A stretch of DNA of 64,000 nt, from assembly GCF_005116445.1 (NCBI RefSeq), contig NZ_SWBQ01000002.1:372001-436000 (forward strand), read 5' to 3'. A program made the translations under genes and the position numbers. This DNA comes from Pedobacter frigoris. GTDB taxonomy: Bacteria > Bacteroidota > Bacteroidia > Sphingobacteriales > Sphingobacteriaceae. This document shows, piece after piece, positions 37,371 to 45,206 of this stretch (position 1 is its first letter; each line of letters starts with the position of its first letter). A model generated the notes under the pieces. It was not told the DNA's origin. It was given only the letters and a program-made list of their open reading frames with translations, and searched no databases.

Positions 37371-38501
37371 TCAGGAAAGAATCACAAGGTCGGTTTCCGT
37401 TTCAGCTATGTTTTTTAAAAGTTTGTTAAAGATAGCGGTTCGCATGATCACCTGGAACAGATTCAAATGTGGCTTACCGATACAAATCGTCGTAATTTCT
37501 TTTTCAGCCGCAATCCTGGTTATCGTCTCTGTCACATCTTCACTTTTTACTTTAAGTACTTCCGCACCAAGTTCGGTTGCAAGTTTAAAGTTATTGATCA
37601 GGTGCCGCTGCAGATCCAGCTTGATCCGGTCTCCTCCCTCATGGCTGCGCTGCACATACAGCACGATCCAGGGGGACCGATAATAAGAGGCCAGTCTTGC
37701 TGTTTTACGAATGATGATCTTTGCTGTTTCATGATTGGTGGAAATGCAGGCCAGGAATTTTTCAGGACGAAGCTTGATCTGTTTGGGGACTTCCACATTG
37801 ATCTTTCTTTCCAGGTGATGCGCCACTTCCTTCAATGCCAATTCCCTCAATTGCAATATCCTTTCCGGCTGGAAAAAATTATCCAGTGCACGCTTGATCT
37901 TGGTCTGGTCATAAATCTTTCCCGCCCTCAACCTGTCGATCAGCTCATCGGCAGTTAAATCGATATTGACAATCTCGTCGGCTGTTTCCAGAATCTTGTC
38001 TGGTATCCTTTCAGTAATCGGAATACCGGTAATGGTCTCGATCTCCTGATTCATGCTTTCCAGGTGCTGGATATTCACAGCCGAGATCACACTGATTCCA
38101 GCATCAAGAATATCTGCAACATCCTGCCATCGTTTTCCGTTTTTACTGCCTTCCACGTTGGTATGGGCCAGTTCATCAACAATCACCACCTCCGGGTGTT
38201 TATTGATGACCGCCTGAACATCCATTTCTTCCAGTTCTTTTCCTTTGTAAAACAGCTGCCGCCTGGGAATCAATGGAATACCGTCCAGAAGCGCATGTGT
38301 TTCTGCCCGGTTATGGGTTTCTATATAGCCGATCTGTATGTCGATGCCATTTTTCAAGAGTGCATGGGCTTCCTGCAGCATGCGGTAGGTCTTGCCTACA
38401 CCTGCGCTCATGCCGATATACACCTTAAATTTTCCACGTCTGGATTTTTTGACTAGGTCAAGAAATTTTCTTACAGATCCTGCTTTATCTTCTTCTTCCA
38501 T
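37371..38501 (-). CDS. kdpD: KdpD-like sensor without kinase half
   Basis: Only the N-terminal cytoplasmic part of KdpD is encoded: KdpD domain with Walker A (GMSAGVGKTYRMLQEA, about 29-45), the conserved VIVDELAHTNVEGSKNGKRW and DILDAGISVISAVNIQHLES, then a USP-like domain (about 248-375, FLACISTNHETAKIIIRKTA). The frame ends at 376 residues after VILS, exactly where E. coli KdpD continues into four membrane helices and the kinase. This could be a soluble module sensing K+ or ionic strength and acting on the separate kinase just downstream. This split form is recurrent in Bacteroidota, as far as I know. Confidence 0.9.
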   Translation of the reverse strand: MEEEDKAGSVRKFLDLVKKSRRGKFKVYIGMSAGVGKTYRMLQEAHALLKNGIDIQIGYIETHNRAETHALLDGIPLIPRRQLFYKGKELEEMDVQAVINKHPEVVIVDELAHTNVEGSKNGKRWQDVADILDAGISVISAVNIQHLESMNQEIETITGIPITERIPDKILETADEIVNIDLTADELIDRLRAGKIYDQTKIKRALDNFFQPERILQLRELALKEVAHHLERKINVEVPKQIKLRPEKFLACISTNHETAKIIIRKTARLASYYRSPWIVLYVQRSHEGGDRIKLDLQRHLINNFKLATELGAEVLKVKSEDVTETITRIAAEKEITTICIGKPHLNLFQVIMRTAIFNKLLKNIAETETDLVILS

Positions 38502-38509
38502 GTATTAAT

Positions 38510-38641
38510 TTACCATTTAATAATGATATAATGGTTACTCGTTAAATACCATAACGAACCGATAATCAAGCCGATACCAAAACAAAGTATCAGCTTGCCA
38601 AAAGGGTGATTAATAAAATCCCGGAATGTCCATTTTTTCAT
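38510..38641 (-). CDS. Small membrane protein within the kdp operon (43 residues)
   Basis: Reading frame MKKWTFRDFINHPFGKLILC, then a hydrophobic segment (FGIGLIIGSLWYLTSNHYII) ending IKW. Positive residues at the N-terminus suggest it stays inside. It ends eight bases before the kdpD-like start codon and follows the porin by an 82-base gap that carries a hairpin. Its place before the kdpD-like gene suggests a helper for membrane recruitment of that truncated sensor (inference). Confidence 0.7.
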   Translation of the reverse strand: MKKWTFRDFINHPFGKLILCFGIGLIIGSLWYLTSNHYIIIKW

Positions 38642-38664
38642 AGCATATATTTTATTTTTAACAA

Positions 38665-38700
38665 TTACGGAACTCGCCTGGTTTAAAAGGAGTTCCGTAA
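38665..38700 (-). repeat. Hairpin between the porin gene and the small gene in the kdp operon
   Basis: TTACGGAACTC and GAGTTCCGTAA at 38665-38675 and 38690-38700, perfect 11-bp arms with a 14-base loop and no T tract. Probably an mRNA processing or stability element rather than a terminator. Confidence 0.7.
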
Positions 38701-38723
38701 GTTTAAATCACAATGAGCTAAGC

Positions 38724-39797
38724 TTAAAACGAGACAGCAATGCTTGCGGTAATTGCTCCATTGTTGTCCACAGCGTTTAAGTTGCGTGTAAATATTTTGT
38801 CTTTACTGCTATACATTTTTCCCTCCAGTCTGATCACGGCATTACTAACCGGTGCATAATCCAGATTCAGTGAATAGCCCGTGGTTTTAAAGCCATTAGG
38901 TGTTCCGGTGGCGATAAAAACACCATTTTTATCCTGATAGTATTCTGCTCTTCCCGCAATTGCCCACTTACTGTTAATCTTATATTGGGCTATGGCTACA
39001 GGAGAAAGCACTTCATTTTTATCGCTGCTTCCTTTTGTTTTCTGCTGTGTTCCGTAATCAAAGCCAAGGGTTAATCCAAACTCATCGGTTACCTGAAATA
39101 CCCCATAAACATTATGATAGAACCGTGTTACCCGAATAGAGTCAGCACCTTCCGTTCCCAAGTAATTGCTATAGTTGACCGTAATTTTATCCGTTGGTTT
39201 CCATGTTAGTTGTACACCACCGGCAGGTTGACTGTTCCCATTCTGACGGGTAATTCTTTGCCAGCCGTTCAAATAAAAAGCTGTGGCAGTAAATCTTCCA
39301 TCTGCTGTACCGTAGGTGATTTTTGCACCCGATTCATAGTAGGGGGTATTCTCTGATGAGATGTTTCTGGTTAATACCCAGCAATCTTTGGAAATAGCGC
39401 TTTCAAAGCCGATATGTGAGGAGAATATCCCTGCATCCAACCACAAATTTGCCGTTTTGGAAAGTTTCACCCCGGCATTTGCTTCATAGATGTTCTTTAA
39501 TACCCCAGGTTCTGCTGCTAAATTTGCATTGGCATAACTTCCCGCCATTACCGCTACATTTGCCCTAATGGTTCCATTGTCGTAATTCCCCTTAATGAAA
39601 CCCAGGTTTAAATTTATTTCGTTATGGCGGTTGTGAGAATAGATAAATCCAGGTCTGTTGTTATCTGTTGGTTTATTCAAATCGTAACCGAAATAAGTTT
39701 CCAGGTATCCACTTACTTTGATCTTTTGCTGTTGTTCCTGTCCGTAGGCAATGGATCCTGTAGTTAATGCTGCAGCTAATACTAATAGTTTTTTCAT
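38724..39797 (-). CDS. BBP2-type outer-membrane porin in the kdp operon
   Basis: Beta-barrel outer-membrane protein of 357 residues with a signal peptide (MKKLLVLAAALTTGSIAYGQ) and the N-terminal block KIKVSGYLETYFGYDLNKPT seen in the putative beta-barrel porin 2 family; strands follow to the C-terminal VDNNGAITASIAVSF. It is encoded between kdpC and the kdpD-like gene, so it probably brings K+ or another ion through the outer membrane for KdpFABC. The gap to kdpC is occupied by a palindromic repeat. Confidence 0.87.
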   Translation of the reverse strand: MKKLLVLAAALTTGSIAYGQEQQQKIKVSGYLETYFGYDLNKPTDNNRPGFIYSHNRHNEINLNLGFIKGNYDNGTIRANVAVMAGSYANANLAAEPGVLKNIYEANAGVKLSKTANLWLDAGIFSSHIGFESAISKDCWVLTRNISSENTPYYESGAKITYGTADGRFTATAFYLNGWQRITRQNGNSQPAGGVQLTWKPTDKITVNYSNYLGTEGADSIRVTRFYHNVYGVFQVTDEFGLTLGFDYGTQQKTKGSSDKNEVLSPVAIAQYKINSKWAIAGRAEYYQDKNGVFIATGTPNGFKTTGYSLNLDYAPVSNAVIRLEGKMYSSKDKIFTRNLNAVDNNGAITASIAVSF

Positions 39798-39852
39798 TTA
39801 ATGATTTGTTGAGTGTTGTTTTGTTCTTGAGTGTTGTTTTTTAATATGCTCA

Positions 39853-39957
39853 CGTCATCTCGAGGGAAGCTAAGCGACGGGAGATCTCTTGAACTGTGCA
39901 TAACCAAGAGATTTCTCCTACAGCCTGTGCTGAACTTGTTTCAGTATCGAGATGACG
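39853..39957. repeat. Palindromic dispersed repeat, copy B, abutting the kdpC stop codon
   Basis: Outer arms CGTCATCTCGA and TCGAGATGACG at the two ends (39853-39863, 39947-39957) are exact complements; inner blocks GAGATCTCTTGAACT and AACCAAGAGATTTCTC match those of copy A at 27953-28033. The element ends one base before the kdpC stop triplet (39958-39960) and fills most of the kdpC-porin gap. Confidence 0.85.
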
Positions 39958-40524
39958 TCATTGCTTCAATGCGTCCAGTGCAAGGTTCAGCTTCAAGACG
40001 TTCACTGAGGTCGGGCCAAACATACCTAGCAAAGGTCCCTGTGTATTTTTAACCACCAGCTCTGCTACCGTTCTTTCATCTAACTGACGCACAGCTGCAA
40101 TTCTTTTAATCTGGATAATGGCACCTTGCTCAGAAATATTAGGATCTAACCCGCTACCTGAAGCAGTAACCATATCTGCCGGGATATCTGCTTTTTTAAT
40201 GGTCTGATTGTATTTTAGTAAGGTGTCGATCCTATCAGATACCTGTTGCAGGTAATCAGGATTAGACGGGCCTTTATTTGAACCCCCAGATCCTGCCGCA
40301 TTGTAACCTACAGCAGATGGCCTGCCCCAGAAATATTCCGGTTTGGTAAAGGACTGACCAAGCAGGGCATAACCCACTACTTTTCCGTTTTTGGTGAGCT
40401 TTTCACCACCACCCTTGCCTTTAGAAAACCCTCCGGCAAAAGCAACAACAAGCGGATAGACAACGCAGAGCAGTACCATTAAAACTGCAGTTAGGCGTAT
40501 AGATTGTAAGATGTACTTTTTCAT
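39958..40524 (-). CDS. kdpC: K+-transporting ATPase subunit C
   Basis: Single-pass subunit of the KdpFABC pump, thought to help high-affinity K+ binding. The 188 residues begin MKKYILQSIRLTAVLMVL with one membrane helix, then RPSAVGYNAAGSGGSNKGPS and DMVTASGSGLDPNISEQGAI, the conserved KdpC signature, ending FGPTSVNVLKLNLALDALKQ. A longer frame starts at 40554 but would overlap kdpB; ATG 40524 follows kdpB by 22 bases. Confidence 0.95.
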   Translation of the reverse strand: MKKYILQSIRLTAVLMVLLCVVYPLVVAFAGGFSKGKGGGEKLTKNGKVVGYALLGQSFTKPEYFWGRPSAVGYNAAGSGGSNKGPSNPDYLQQVSDRIDTLLKYNQTIKKADIPADMVTASGSGLDPNISEQGAIIQIKRIAAVRQLDERTVAELVVKNTQGPLLGMFGPTSVNVLKLNLALDALKQ

Positions 40525-40546
40525 AATTTCTATATTTTTAAATTGC

Positions 40547-42577
40547 TTATACAAATAAGCCTACCAGTAAATCGATGAGTTTGATCCCAATGAAAGGTGC
40601 AATTACACCGCCCACACCGTAGATTAAAAGATTCCTGCGGAGCAATGCGCTGGCACCGATTGGTTTGTATTCCACACCTTTTAAAGCCAGTGGGATCAGG
40701 ATCGGGATGATGATCGCATTGAAGATCACAGCCGAGAGAATGGCGCTTTCAGGGCTATGTAATCCCATGATGTTCAGGCTTTGTAATGCCGGAATCGATG
40801 CGATGAACAAAGCCGGCACGATAGCAAAATATTTAGCCACATCATTGGCAATCGAGAAGGTGGTCAGCGTACCCCTGGTGATCAAAAGCTGCTTACCGAT
40901 CTCAACAATCTCGATCAATTTGGTCGGATCGTTATCCAGATCCACCATATTTCCAGCTTCTTTGGCTGCCTGTGTACCGCTGTTCATGGCTACACCCACG
41001 TCTGCCTGGGCAAGAGCCGGAGCATCGTTGGTACCGTCACCCATCATGGCAACCAGTTTGCCCAATGCCTGTTCTTCTTTGATATAGTTCATTTTATCCT
41101 CTGGCTTGGCCTCGGCAATAAAATCATCAACACCAGCCTTTTCAGCAATGAATTTTGCAGTTAATGGGTTATCACCGGTTACCATCACGGTTTTCACACC
41201 CATTTTTCTAAGACGCTCAAAACGTTCGCTGATACCGGGTTTAATGATGTCCTGCAATTCAATCACACCCATTGTTTTTTCATTGACCGCAACCACAAGT
41301 GGTGTCCCTCCATTGCTGGAGATTTTCTTAACCTGATCTTCCGTCTCCACAGGAAATGGATTTCCAGCCATCAATACCATATTGCGGATCGAGTCAAATG
41401 CACCTTTACGGGTTCTTTTGCCATCTGCGGTATCCAGACCACTTGAACGTGTTTCTGCTGTAAATTTGATAAACGTAGATCCTGCCGGTGCTGAGGTAAC
41501 TTTAAAGTCCTGCGCGGTGGCCAGTTCGAGAATAGATTTTCCTTCCGGGGTTTCATCAGCAAGTGAGCTCATCACGCAGGCTTCGATAAAGGCTTTCATT
41601 TCAATTCCAGGGGCAGGATAGAAACTGGTAGCCTTACGGTTACCGATGGTGATCGTGCCCGTTTTATCCAAAAGCAGCACATCGATATCACCCGCTGTTT
41701 CAACCGCTTTACCCGATTTGGTAATGACATTAGCCCTTAACGCCCTGTCCATACCCGCGATACCGATCGCAGATAACAAGCCTCCTATAGTAGTTGGAAT
41801 CAAACATACAAACAGTGAAATCAGCGCAGCAATCGTGATTGGGGTATTTGCATAATCAGCAAATGGTTTTAATGTCACGCACACAATGATAAACACCAGC
41901 GTAAAACTGGCCAACAGGATCGTCAATGCAATCTCATTAGGTGTTTTCTGACGGGATGCCCCCTCAACTAAAGCAATCATTTTATCCAGGAAACTTTCAC
42001 CAGGCTGGGTGTTTACCTGCACTTTGATCTGATCTGAGAGCACTTTGGTGCCACCGGTCACAGATGATTTATCACCTCCTGACTCACGGATCACTGGAGC
42101 TGATTCGCCTGTGATGGCAGATTCATCAATGGTTGCGATGCCTTCAATGATCTCTCCGTCTGTTGGGATGGTATCACCGGCTTCGCAGATAAATACATCA
42201 CCTTTTTTAAGTAACGAAGAAGAACGGATTTCAGTTTTTCCATTAGCCAAAACTACCTTGGCCGGTGTTTCCTCTCTTGTTTTTCTTAAGGAATCCGCTT
42301 GTGCTTTCCCTCTTGCTTCGGCAATCGCCTCCGCGAAATTAGCAAACAATACAGTCAGCAAAAGGATGAGGAAAATAATAAAATTGTATGCAGGAGAGCC
42401 CTGTCCGGTATTACTCATAGAGTACACCGTTACATAAGCCATAATCAGGGTTCCGATCTCTACGGTAAACATGACCGGGTTTTTGATCATCACCCTTGGA
42501 TCAAGCTTGATGAAGGACTGTTTCAGTGCGGTTTGCACCAAAGCAGGTTCAAATAATTTATTTGATGAGGTTTTCAT
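40547..42577 (-). CDS. kdpB: K+-transporting P-type ATPase subunit B
   Basis: Catalytic P-type ATPase subunit of the high-affinity K+ pump, 676 residues. Phosphorylation motif [15 protein letters not shown] loop ([16 protein letters not shown]), ATP-binding KGAFDSI region, and hinge [20 protein letters not shown]. The membrane helices and the C-terminal pair of segments are complete. It is 11 bases after kdpA. Confidence 0.97.
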   Translation of the reverse strand: MKTSSNKLFEPALVQTALKQSFIKLDPRVMIKNPVMFTVEIGTLIMAYVTVYSMSNTGQGSPAYNFIIFLILLLTVLFANFAEAIAEARGKAQADSLRKTREETPAKVVLANGKTEIRSSSLLKKGDVFICEAGDTIPTDGEIIEGIATIDESAITGESAPVIRESGGDKSSVTGGTKVLSDQIKVQVNTQPGESFLDKMIALVEGASRQKTPNEIALTILLASFTLVFIIVCVTLKPFADYANTPITIAALISLFVCLIPTTIGGLLSAIGIAGMDRALRANVITKSGKAVETAGDIDVLLLDKTGTITIGNRKATSFYPAPGIEMKAFIEACVMSSLADETPEGKSILELATAQDFKVTSAPAGSTFIKFTAETRSSGLDTADGKRTRKGAFDSIRNMVLMAGNPFPVETEDQVKKISSNGGTPLVVAVNEKTMGVIELQDIIKPGISERFERLRKMGVKTVMVTGDNPLTAKFIAEKAGVDDFIAEAKPEDKMNYIKEEQALGKLVAMMGDGTNDAPALAQADVGVAMNSGTQAAKEAGNMVDLDNDPTKLIEIVEIGKQLLITRGTLTTFSIANDVAKYFAIVPALFIASIPALQSLNIMGLHSPESAILSAVIFNAIIIPILIPLALKGVEYKPIGASALLRRNLLIYGVGGVIAPFIGIKLIDLLVGLFV

Positions 42578-42588
42578 AATCTCGTAAT

Positions 42589-44307
42589 CTATTTAAGCAT
42601 GGTAAAGTATTCTGCCAGCGGACCCAAAGCCAGGGCAGGGAAATAAGAAAGTGCATTCAGTACGACGATCACTGCAAAGGTCATCAGTGCGAAAGTCATG
42701 GTATCTGTTTTGAGCGTTCCTGCAGATTCAGGAATGTATTTTTTAGATCCTAGCAAGCCTGCTATAGCAACAGGGCCGATAATCGGCAGGAAGCGCCCAA
42801 GTAGTAAAACAAAACCTGTAGCCACATTCCAGAATACGTTGTTGTCTCCCAGACCTTCAAAACCTGATCCATTGTTCGCATTGGATGAAGTCATCTCATA
42901 AAGCATCTCTGAAAAACCATGGAAGCCTGGGTTATTTAACCAATTCTTTGGCTGTACTGCCCATGCAGCCTCACCATGCGTAGTAAATACATAGCCCGCA
43001 ATAGCTGTTCCGGCTAAGATCAGGAATGGGCTTAAAAGCGTGATCAGGGCAGCGATCTTCACCTCACGTGCCTCAACTTTATGACCCAGAAACTCCGGCG
43101 TTCTTCCCACCATCAGTCCGGATATAAATACCGCTATGATCAGGTAAATGAAATAGTTCAGTACTCCGACACCACAACCTCCGTAAAACGAGTTGATCAT
43201 CATGCCCAGCAGCTGCCATAAGCCTGTGAGCGGCATGGTACTATCGTGCATACTGTTTACCGAACCTGTCGAAATGATAGTCGTAACTGTGCTCCAGTAA
43301 GCGGATATGGCAGGGCCAAAACGCACTTCCTTACCTTCCATAGCACCTGTAGTTTGTGAGACACCCATTTTTGCAATTGCGGGGTTTCCTCCAAGTTCGG
43401 AACTAACAGTCGGAATCAGCAGCAGCAGCATACCAATGGTCATGACACCAAAAATTACCCAGGCCAGTTTCCTGCGTCTGATGAAAATACCAAATGCAAT
43501 GACCATGGCAATAGGAATAATTACCTGCGCAACAAGCTCAATGGTATTGGTTAGGTAGTTCGGATTTTCCAGCGGGTGCGAAGAGTTCACTCCAAACCAG
43601 CCTCCGCCATTTGTACCTAAGTGTTTGATGGCAATAAAACCGGCTGCAGGACCTCTGGATACATTCACCGTATCGCCCTGAACAGATATAAATTGATCTT
43701 TACCTTCATAACTGCTCGGCGTACCATTAAAAGCAAGAATGATTGCCATAACCAATGATAAAGGAAGCAGCAGACGGGTGATAGATTTTACGAAAAATTC
43801 CCAGAAGTTGCCCAGTTTAACACTGGTCTTGTCCCGGAATGCTTTAAAGAAGACCACAGCAGCGGCAATTCCTGTAGCTGCACTTACAAATTGCAGGAAC
43901 ATCAACACAAAATGCTGCGTGAGATAAGTCACACCAGATTCTCCTGAGTAATGTTGCAGGTTGCAGTTCACTACGAAACTAATAATGGTGTTAAAGGAAA
44001 GATCTGGTGTCATGCCCGGGTTGCCGTCGGGATTTAGCGGCAATTTATCCTGGTACATCAGCACAAAAAAGCCATAAACTAACCAGACCAGATTGATGGT
44101 GAGCAGTGCTTTCAGGTGCTGCTTCCAGTTCATCTCTTCTTTAGAGTTAATGCCCGAGAGTTTGTAGATCCCGGATTCAATAGGTTTTAAAAAGTCTGTC
44201 CAGACTTTTTCTCCGGCAAATACCTTGGCCAGGTACTTGCCCAGGGGAATAGCGATCACCAGCGTGAGTCCGTAAGTGGCTATGATTCCAAGTAATTCAG
44301 TATTCAT
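42589..44307 (-). CDS. kdpA: K+-transporting ATPase subunit A
   Basis: Channel-like K+-selective subunit of KdpFABC, 572 residues and ten or more membrane segments, with selectivity-filter-like loops such as [30 protein letters not shown] and [14 protein letters not shown]-terminal [20 protein letters not shown] is family-typical. It begins ten bases after the kdpF-like gene. Confidence 0.97.
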   Translation of the reverse strand: MNTELLGIIATYGLTLVIAIPLGKYLAKVFAGEKVWTDFLKPIESGIYKLSGINSKEEMNWKQHLKALLTINLVWLVYGFFVLMYQDKLPLNPDGNPGMTPDLSFNTIISFVVNCNLQHYSGESGVTYLTQHFVLMFLQFVSAATGIAAAVVFFKAFRDKTSVKLGNFWEFFVKSITRLLLPLSLVMAIILAFNGTPSSYEGKDQFISVQGDTVNVSRGPAAGFIAIKHLGTNGGGWFGVNSSHPLENPNYLTNTIELVAQVIIPIAMVIAFGIFIRRRKLAWVIFGVMTIGMLLLLIPTVSSELGGNPAIAKMGVSQTTGAMEGKEVRFGPAISAYWSTVTTIISTGSVNSMHDSTMPLTGLWQLLGMMINSFYGGCGVGVLNYFIYLIIAVFISGLMVGRTPEFLGHKVEAREVKIAALITLLSPFLILAGTAIAGYVFTTHGEAAWAVQPKNWLNNPGFHGFSEMLYEMTSSNANNGSGFEGLGDNNVFWNVATGFVLLLGRFLPIIGPVAIAGLLGSKKYIPESAGTLKTDTMTFALMTFAVIVVLNALSYFPALALGPLAEYFTMLK

Positions 44308-44317
44308 GAGTGTTTAA

Positions 44318-44395
44318 TTAAAATTTTTCGGGTTTGATCAGCACGTAGATCATGTAAATGAAGACGGCGATGGCGATAACAAATAATGCAGTCAT
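44318..44395 (-). CDS. kdpF: KdpF-like small subunit (25 residues)
   Basis: MTALFVIAIAVFIYMIYVLI followed by KPEKF: one hydrophobic helix with the short basic C-terminal end typical of KdpF (in which a KPE-like motif is often seen). It lies ten bases before kdpA, and the position agrees with the kdpFABC order. KdpF stabilises the complex in other bacteria. Confidence 0.82.
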   Translation of the reverse strand: MTALFVIAIAVFIYMIYVLIKPEKF

Positions 44396-44400
44396 AATTT

Positions 44401-44484
44401 TTAGATTTTTTCGAACCAGTCAATGGATTTGTAACACACCCAGCTTAAGGTCAGCAGGGCCAGAAATAGTAGGATTGTTAACAT
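44401..44484 (-). CDS. Second very small membrane protein, first gene of the kdp operon (27 residues)
   Basis: MLTILLFLALLTLSWVCYKS followed by IDWFEKI. One hydrophobic helix plus a short charged tail, stop codon five bases before the kdpF-like ATG. It is the first reading frame after the sigma-54-like promoter. The packing and the membrane character argue for a real gene, but I cannot name it from memory; it may be a Kdp accessory peptide. Confidence 0.68.
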   Translation of the reverse strand: MLTILLFLALLTLSWVCYKSIDWFEKI

Positions 44485-44510
44485 GATATTTTTATTTTTG
44501 AATACCCTAT

Positions 44511-44526
44511 GCCAATCGGAATGCCA
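44511..44526 (-). promoter_or_regulatory. Sigma-54-like promoter of the kdp operon
   Basis: Minus strand TGGCAT-TCCGA-TTGGC: -24 GG, ten bases, then GG where GC is usual. The predicted start (about 44500) is 16 bases before the first ATG at 44484. Confidence 0.65.
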
Positions 44527-44604
44527 TTTATTTAGATGCCAACATAACTAATTGCAAATCAAATAATTGAATCGTTAAAAAATAAAAATAACCGATTTTA
44601 AACT

Positions 44605-44637
44605 ATAAATACCCTTCCATTTTGGAAGGGTATTTAT
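44605..44637 (-). promoter_or_regulatory. Putative NtrC-type enhancer site 2 (kdp operon), perfect palindrome
   Basis: CCCTTCCATTTTGGAAGGG (44612-44630), flanked by ATAAATA and TATTTAT, giving 15-bp arms around three bases. Centre 44621 is 96 bases upstream of the -24 GG at 44525. It is also 41 bases after the lone lid-domain gene, so it may act as a terminator too, but no T tract follows. Confidence 0.7.
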
Positions 44638-44670
44638 CATATCGGTGGTATTCAAAATAAAATCCAGTCG

Positions 44671-45036
44671 TTAGGCTGCATTTTCCACTTCCATCCGGTC
44701 TGCTCTGACCACAAACCTCGAAAATATCTGCTTTTTTATAGTTTTCAAGATCTCTTGCCGGCAATAGCCGTGGTATCTTACCTCGACACTGAACCTGCAA
44801 CACTCAGCGCAGCATTCCTGATCTAAATCCACACTGATGACGGTCATTTTTACCAGTTCATGCTGGTTGCCGGCAGCTGGAAATACAAAGTCAGAAAACC
44901 ATAAAATATCTTTTAAGGCCGTGCATATAGCCCTGGTGCCCTCGTCATTCTGGACAAGGCTATAACGGCGGTAAGCGGTGCAGTCCAGAGTCATCACTTG
45001 CTGCTGGTCTGCGGAGGGTATCATTTCATTATTCAT
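44671..45036 (-). CDS. Stand-alone M20 peptidase dimerisation (lid) domain protein
   Basis: A 121-residue protein which, read against the neighbouring M20 hydrolase, aligns only with its dimerisation domain: LWFSDFVFP versus HWFSSYAFP, VKMTV in both, FSVEVRY versus FTVDIRF, and EILKTIKKQIF versus DILNTIKNHTF. All catalytic and metal ligands are missing, as is the lid His of the hydrolase. It contains a CCAECC cluster. No signal peptide. Having its own sigma-54-like promoter and enhancer, it is a separate unit between the kdp operon and the hydrolase operon. I infer a partner or regulator of the M20 enzyme through heterodimers; an isolated domain relic is the alternative, but the promoter argues against decay. 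Confidence 0.75.
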   Translation of the reverse strand: MNNEMIPSADQQQVMTLDCTAYRRYSLVQNDEGTRAICTALKDILWFSDFVFPAAGNQHELVKMTVISVDLDQECCAECCRFSVEVRYHGYCRQEILKTIKKQIFSRFVVRADRMEVENAA

Positions 45037-45062
45037 TTAAATAAAAATTATATCAGGCGGGT

Positions 45063-45078
45063 TCCAAAGGGAATGCCA
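45063..45078 (-). promoter_or_regulatory. Sigma-54-like promoter of the lone lid-domain gene
   Basis: Minus strand TGGCAT-TCCCT-TTGGAA, -24 GG then ten bases then GG. Start expected near 45052, ATG at 45036. Confidence 0.62.
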
Positions 45079-45163
45079 TGAGCTACCGGCAAGGAGAAAA
45101 ATGGGGTCTATTGATCTAAGAAATAAAAAAAATATTTTTTCAGATTTTCAGGGAATAAAAAAA

Positions 45164-45182
45164 CCCTTCTCTTATGGAAGGG
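45164..45182 (-). promoter_or_regulatory. Putative NtrC-type enhancer site 3 and probable terminator of the activator operon
   Basis: CCCTTCTCTTATGGAAGGG on the plus strand; centre 45173 is 96 bases upstream of the -24 GG at 45077. It is also flanked by A6 and T6, so it can end the activator transcript, whose stop codon is at 45207. One sequence may do both. Confidence 0.68.
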
Positions 45183-45206
45183 TTTTTTCGGAATGAGTAA
45201 GCGTCA

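Noticed and set aside
44603-44803. 66-residue minus-strand frame at the end of the lone lid-domain gene
   Set aside because: Out-of-frame overlap with the better supported gene, no homology, and it runs over the enhancer palindrome.
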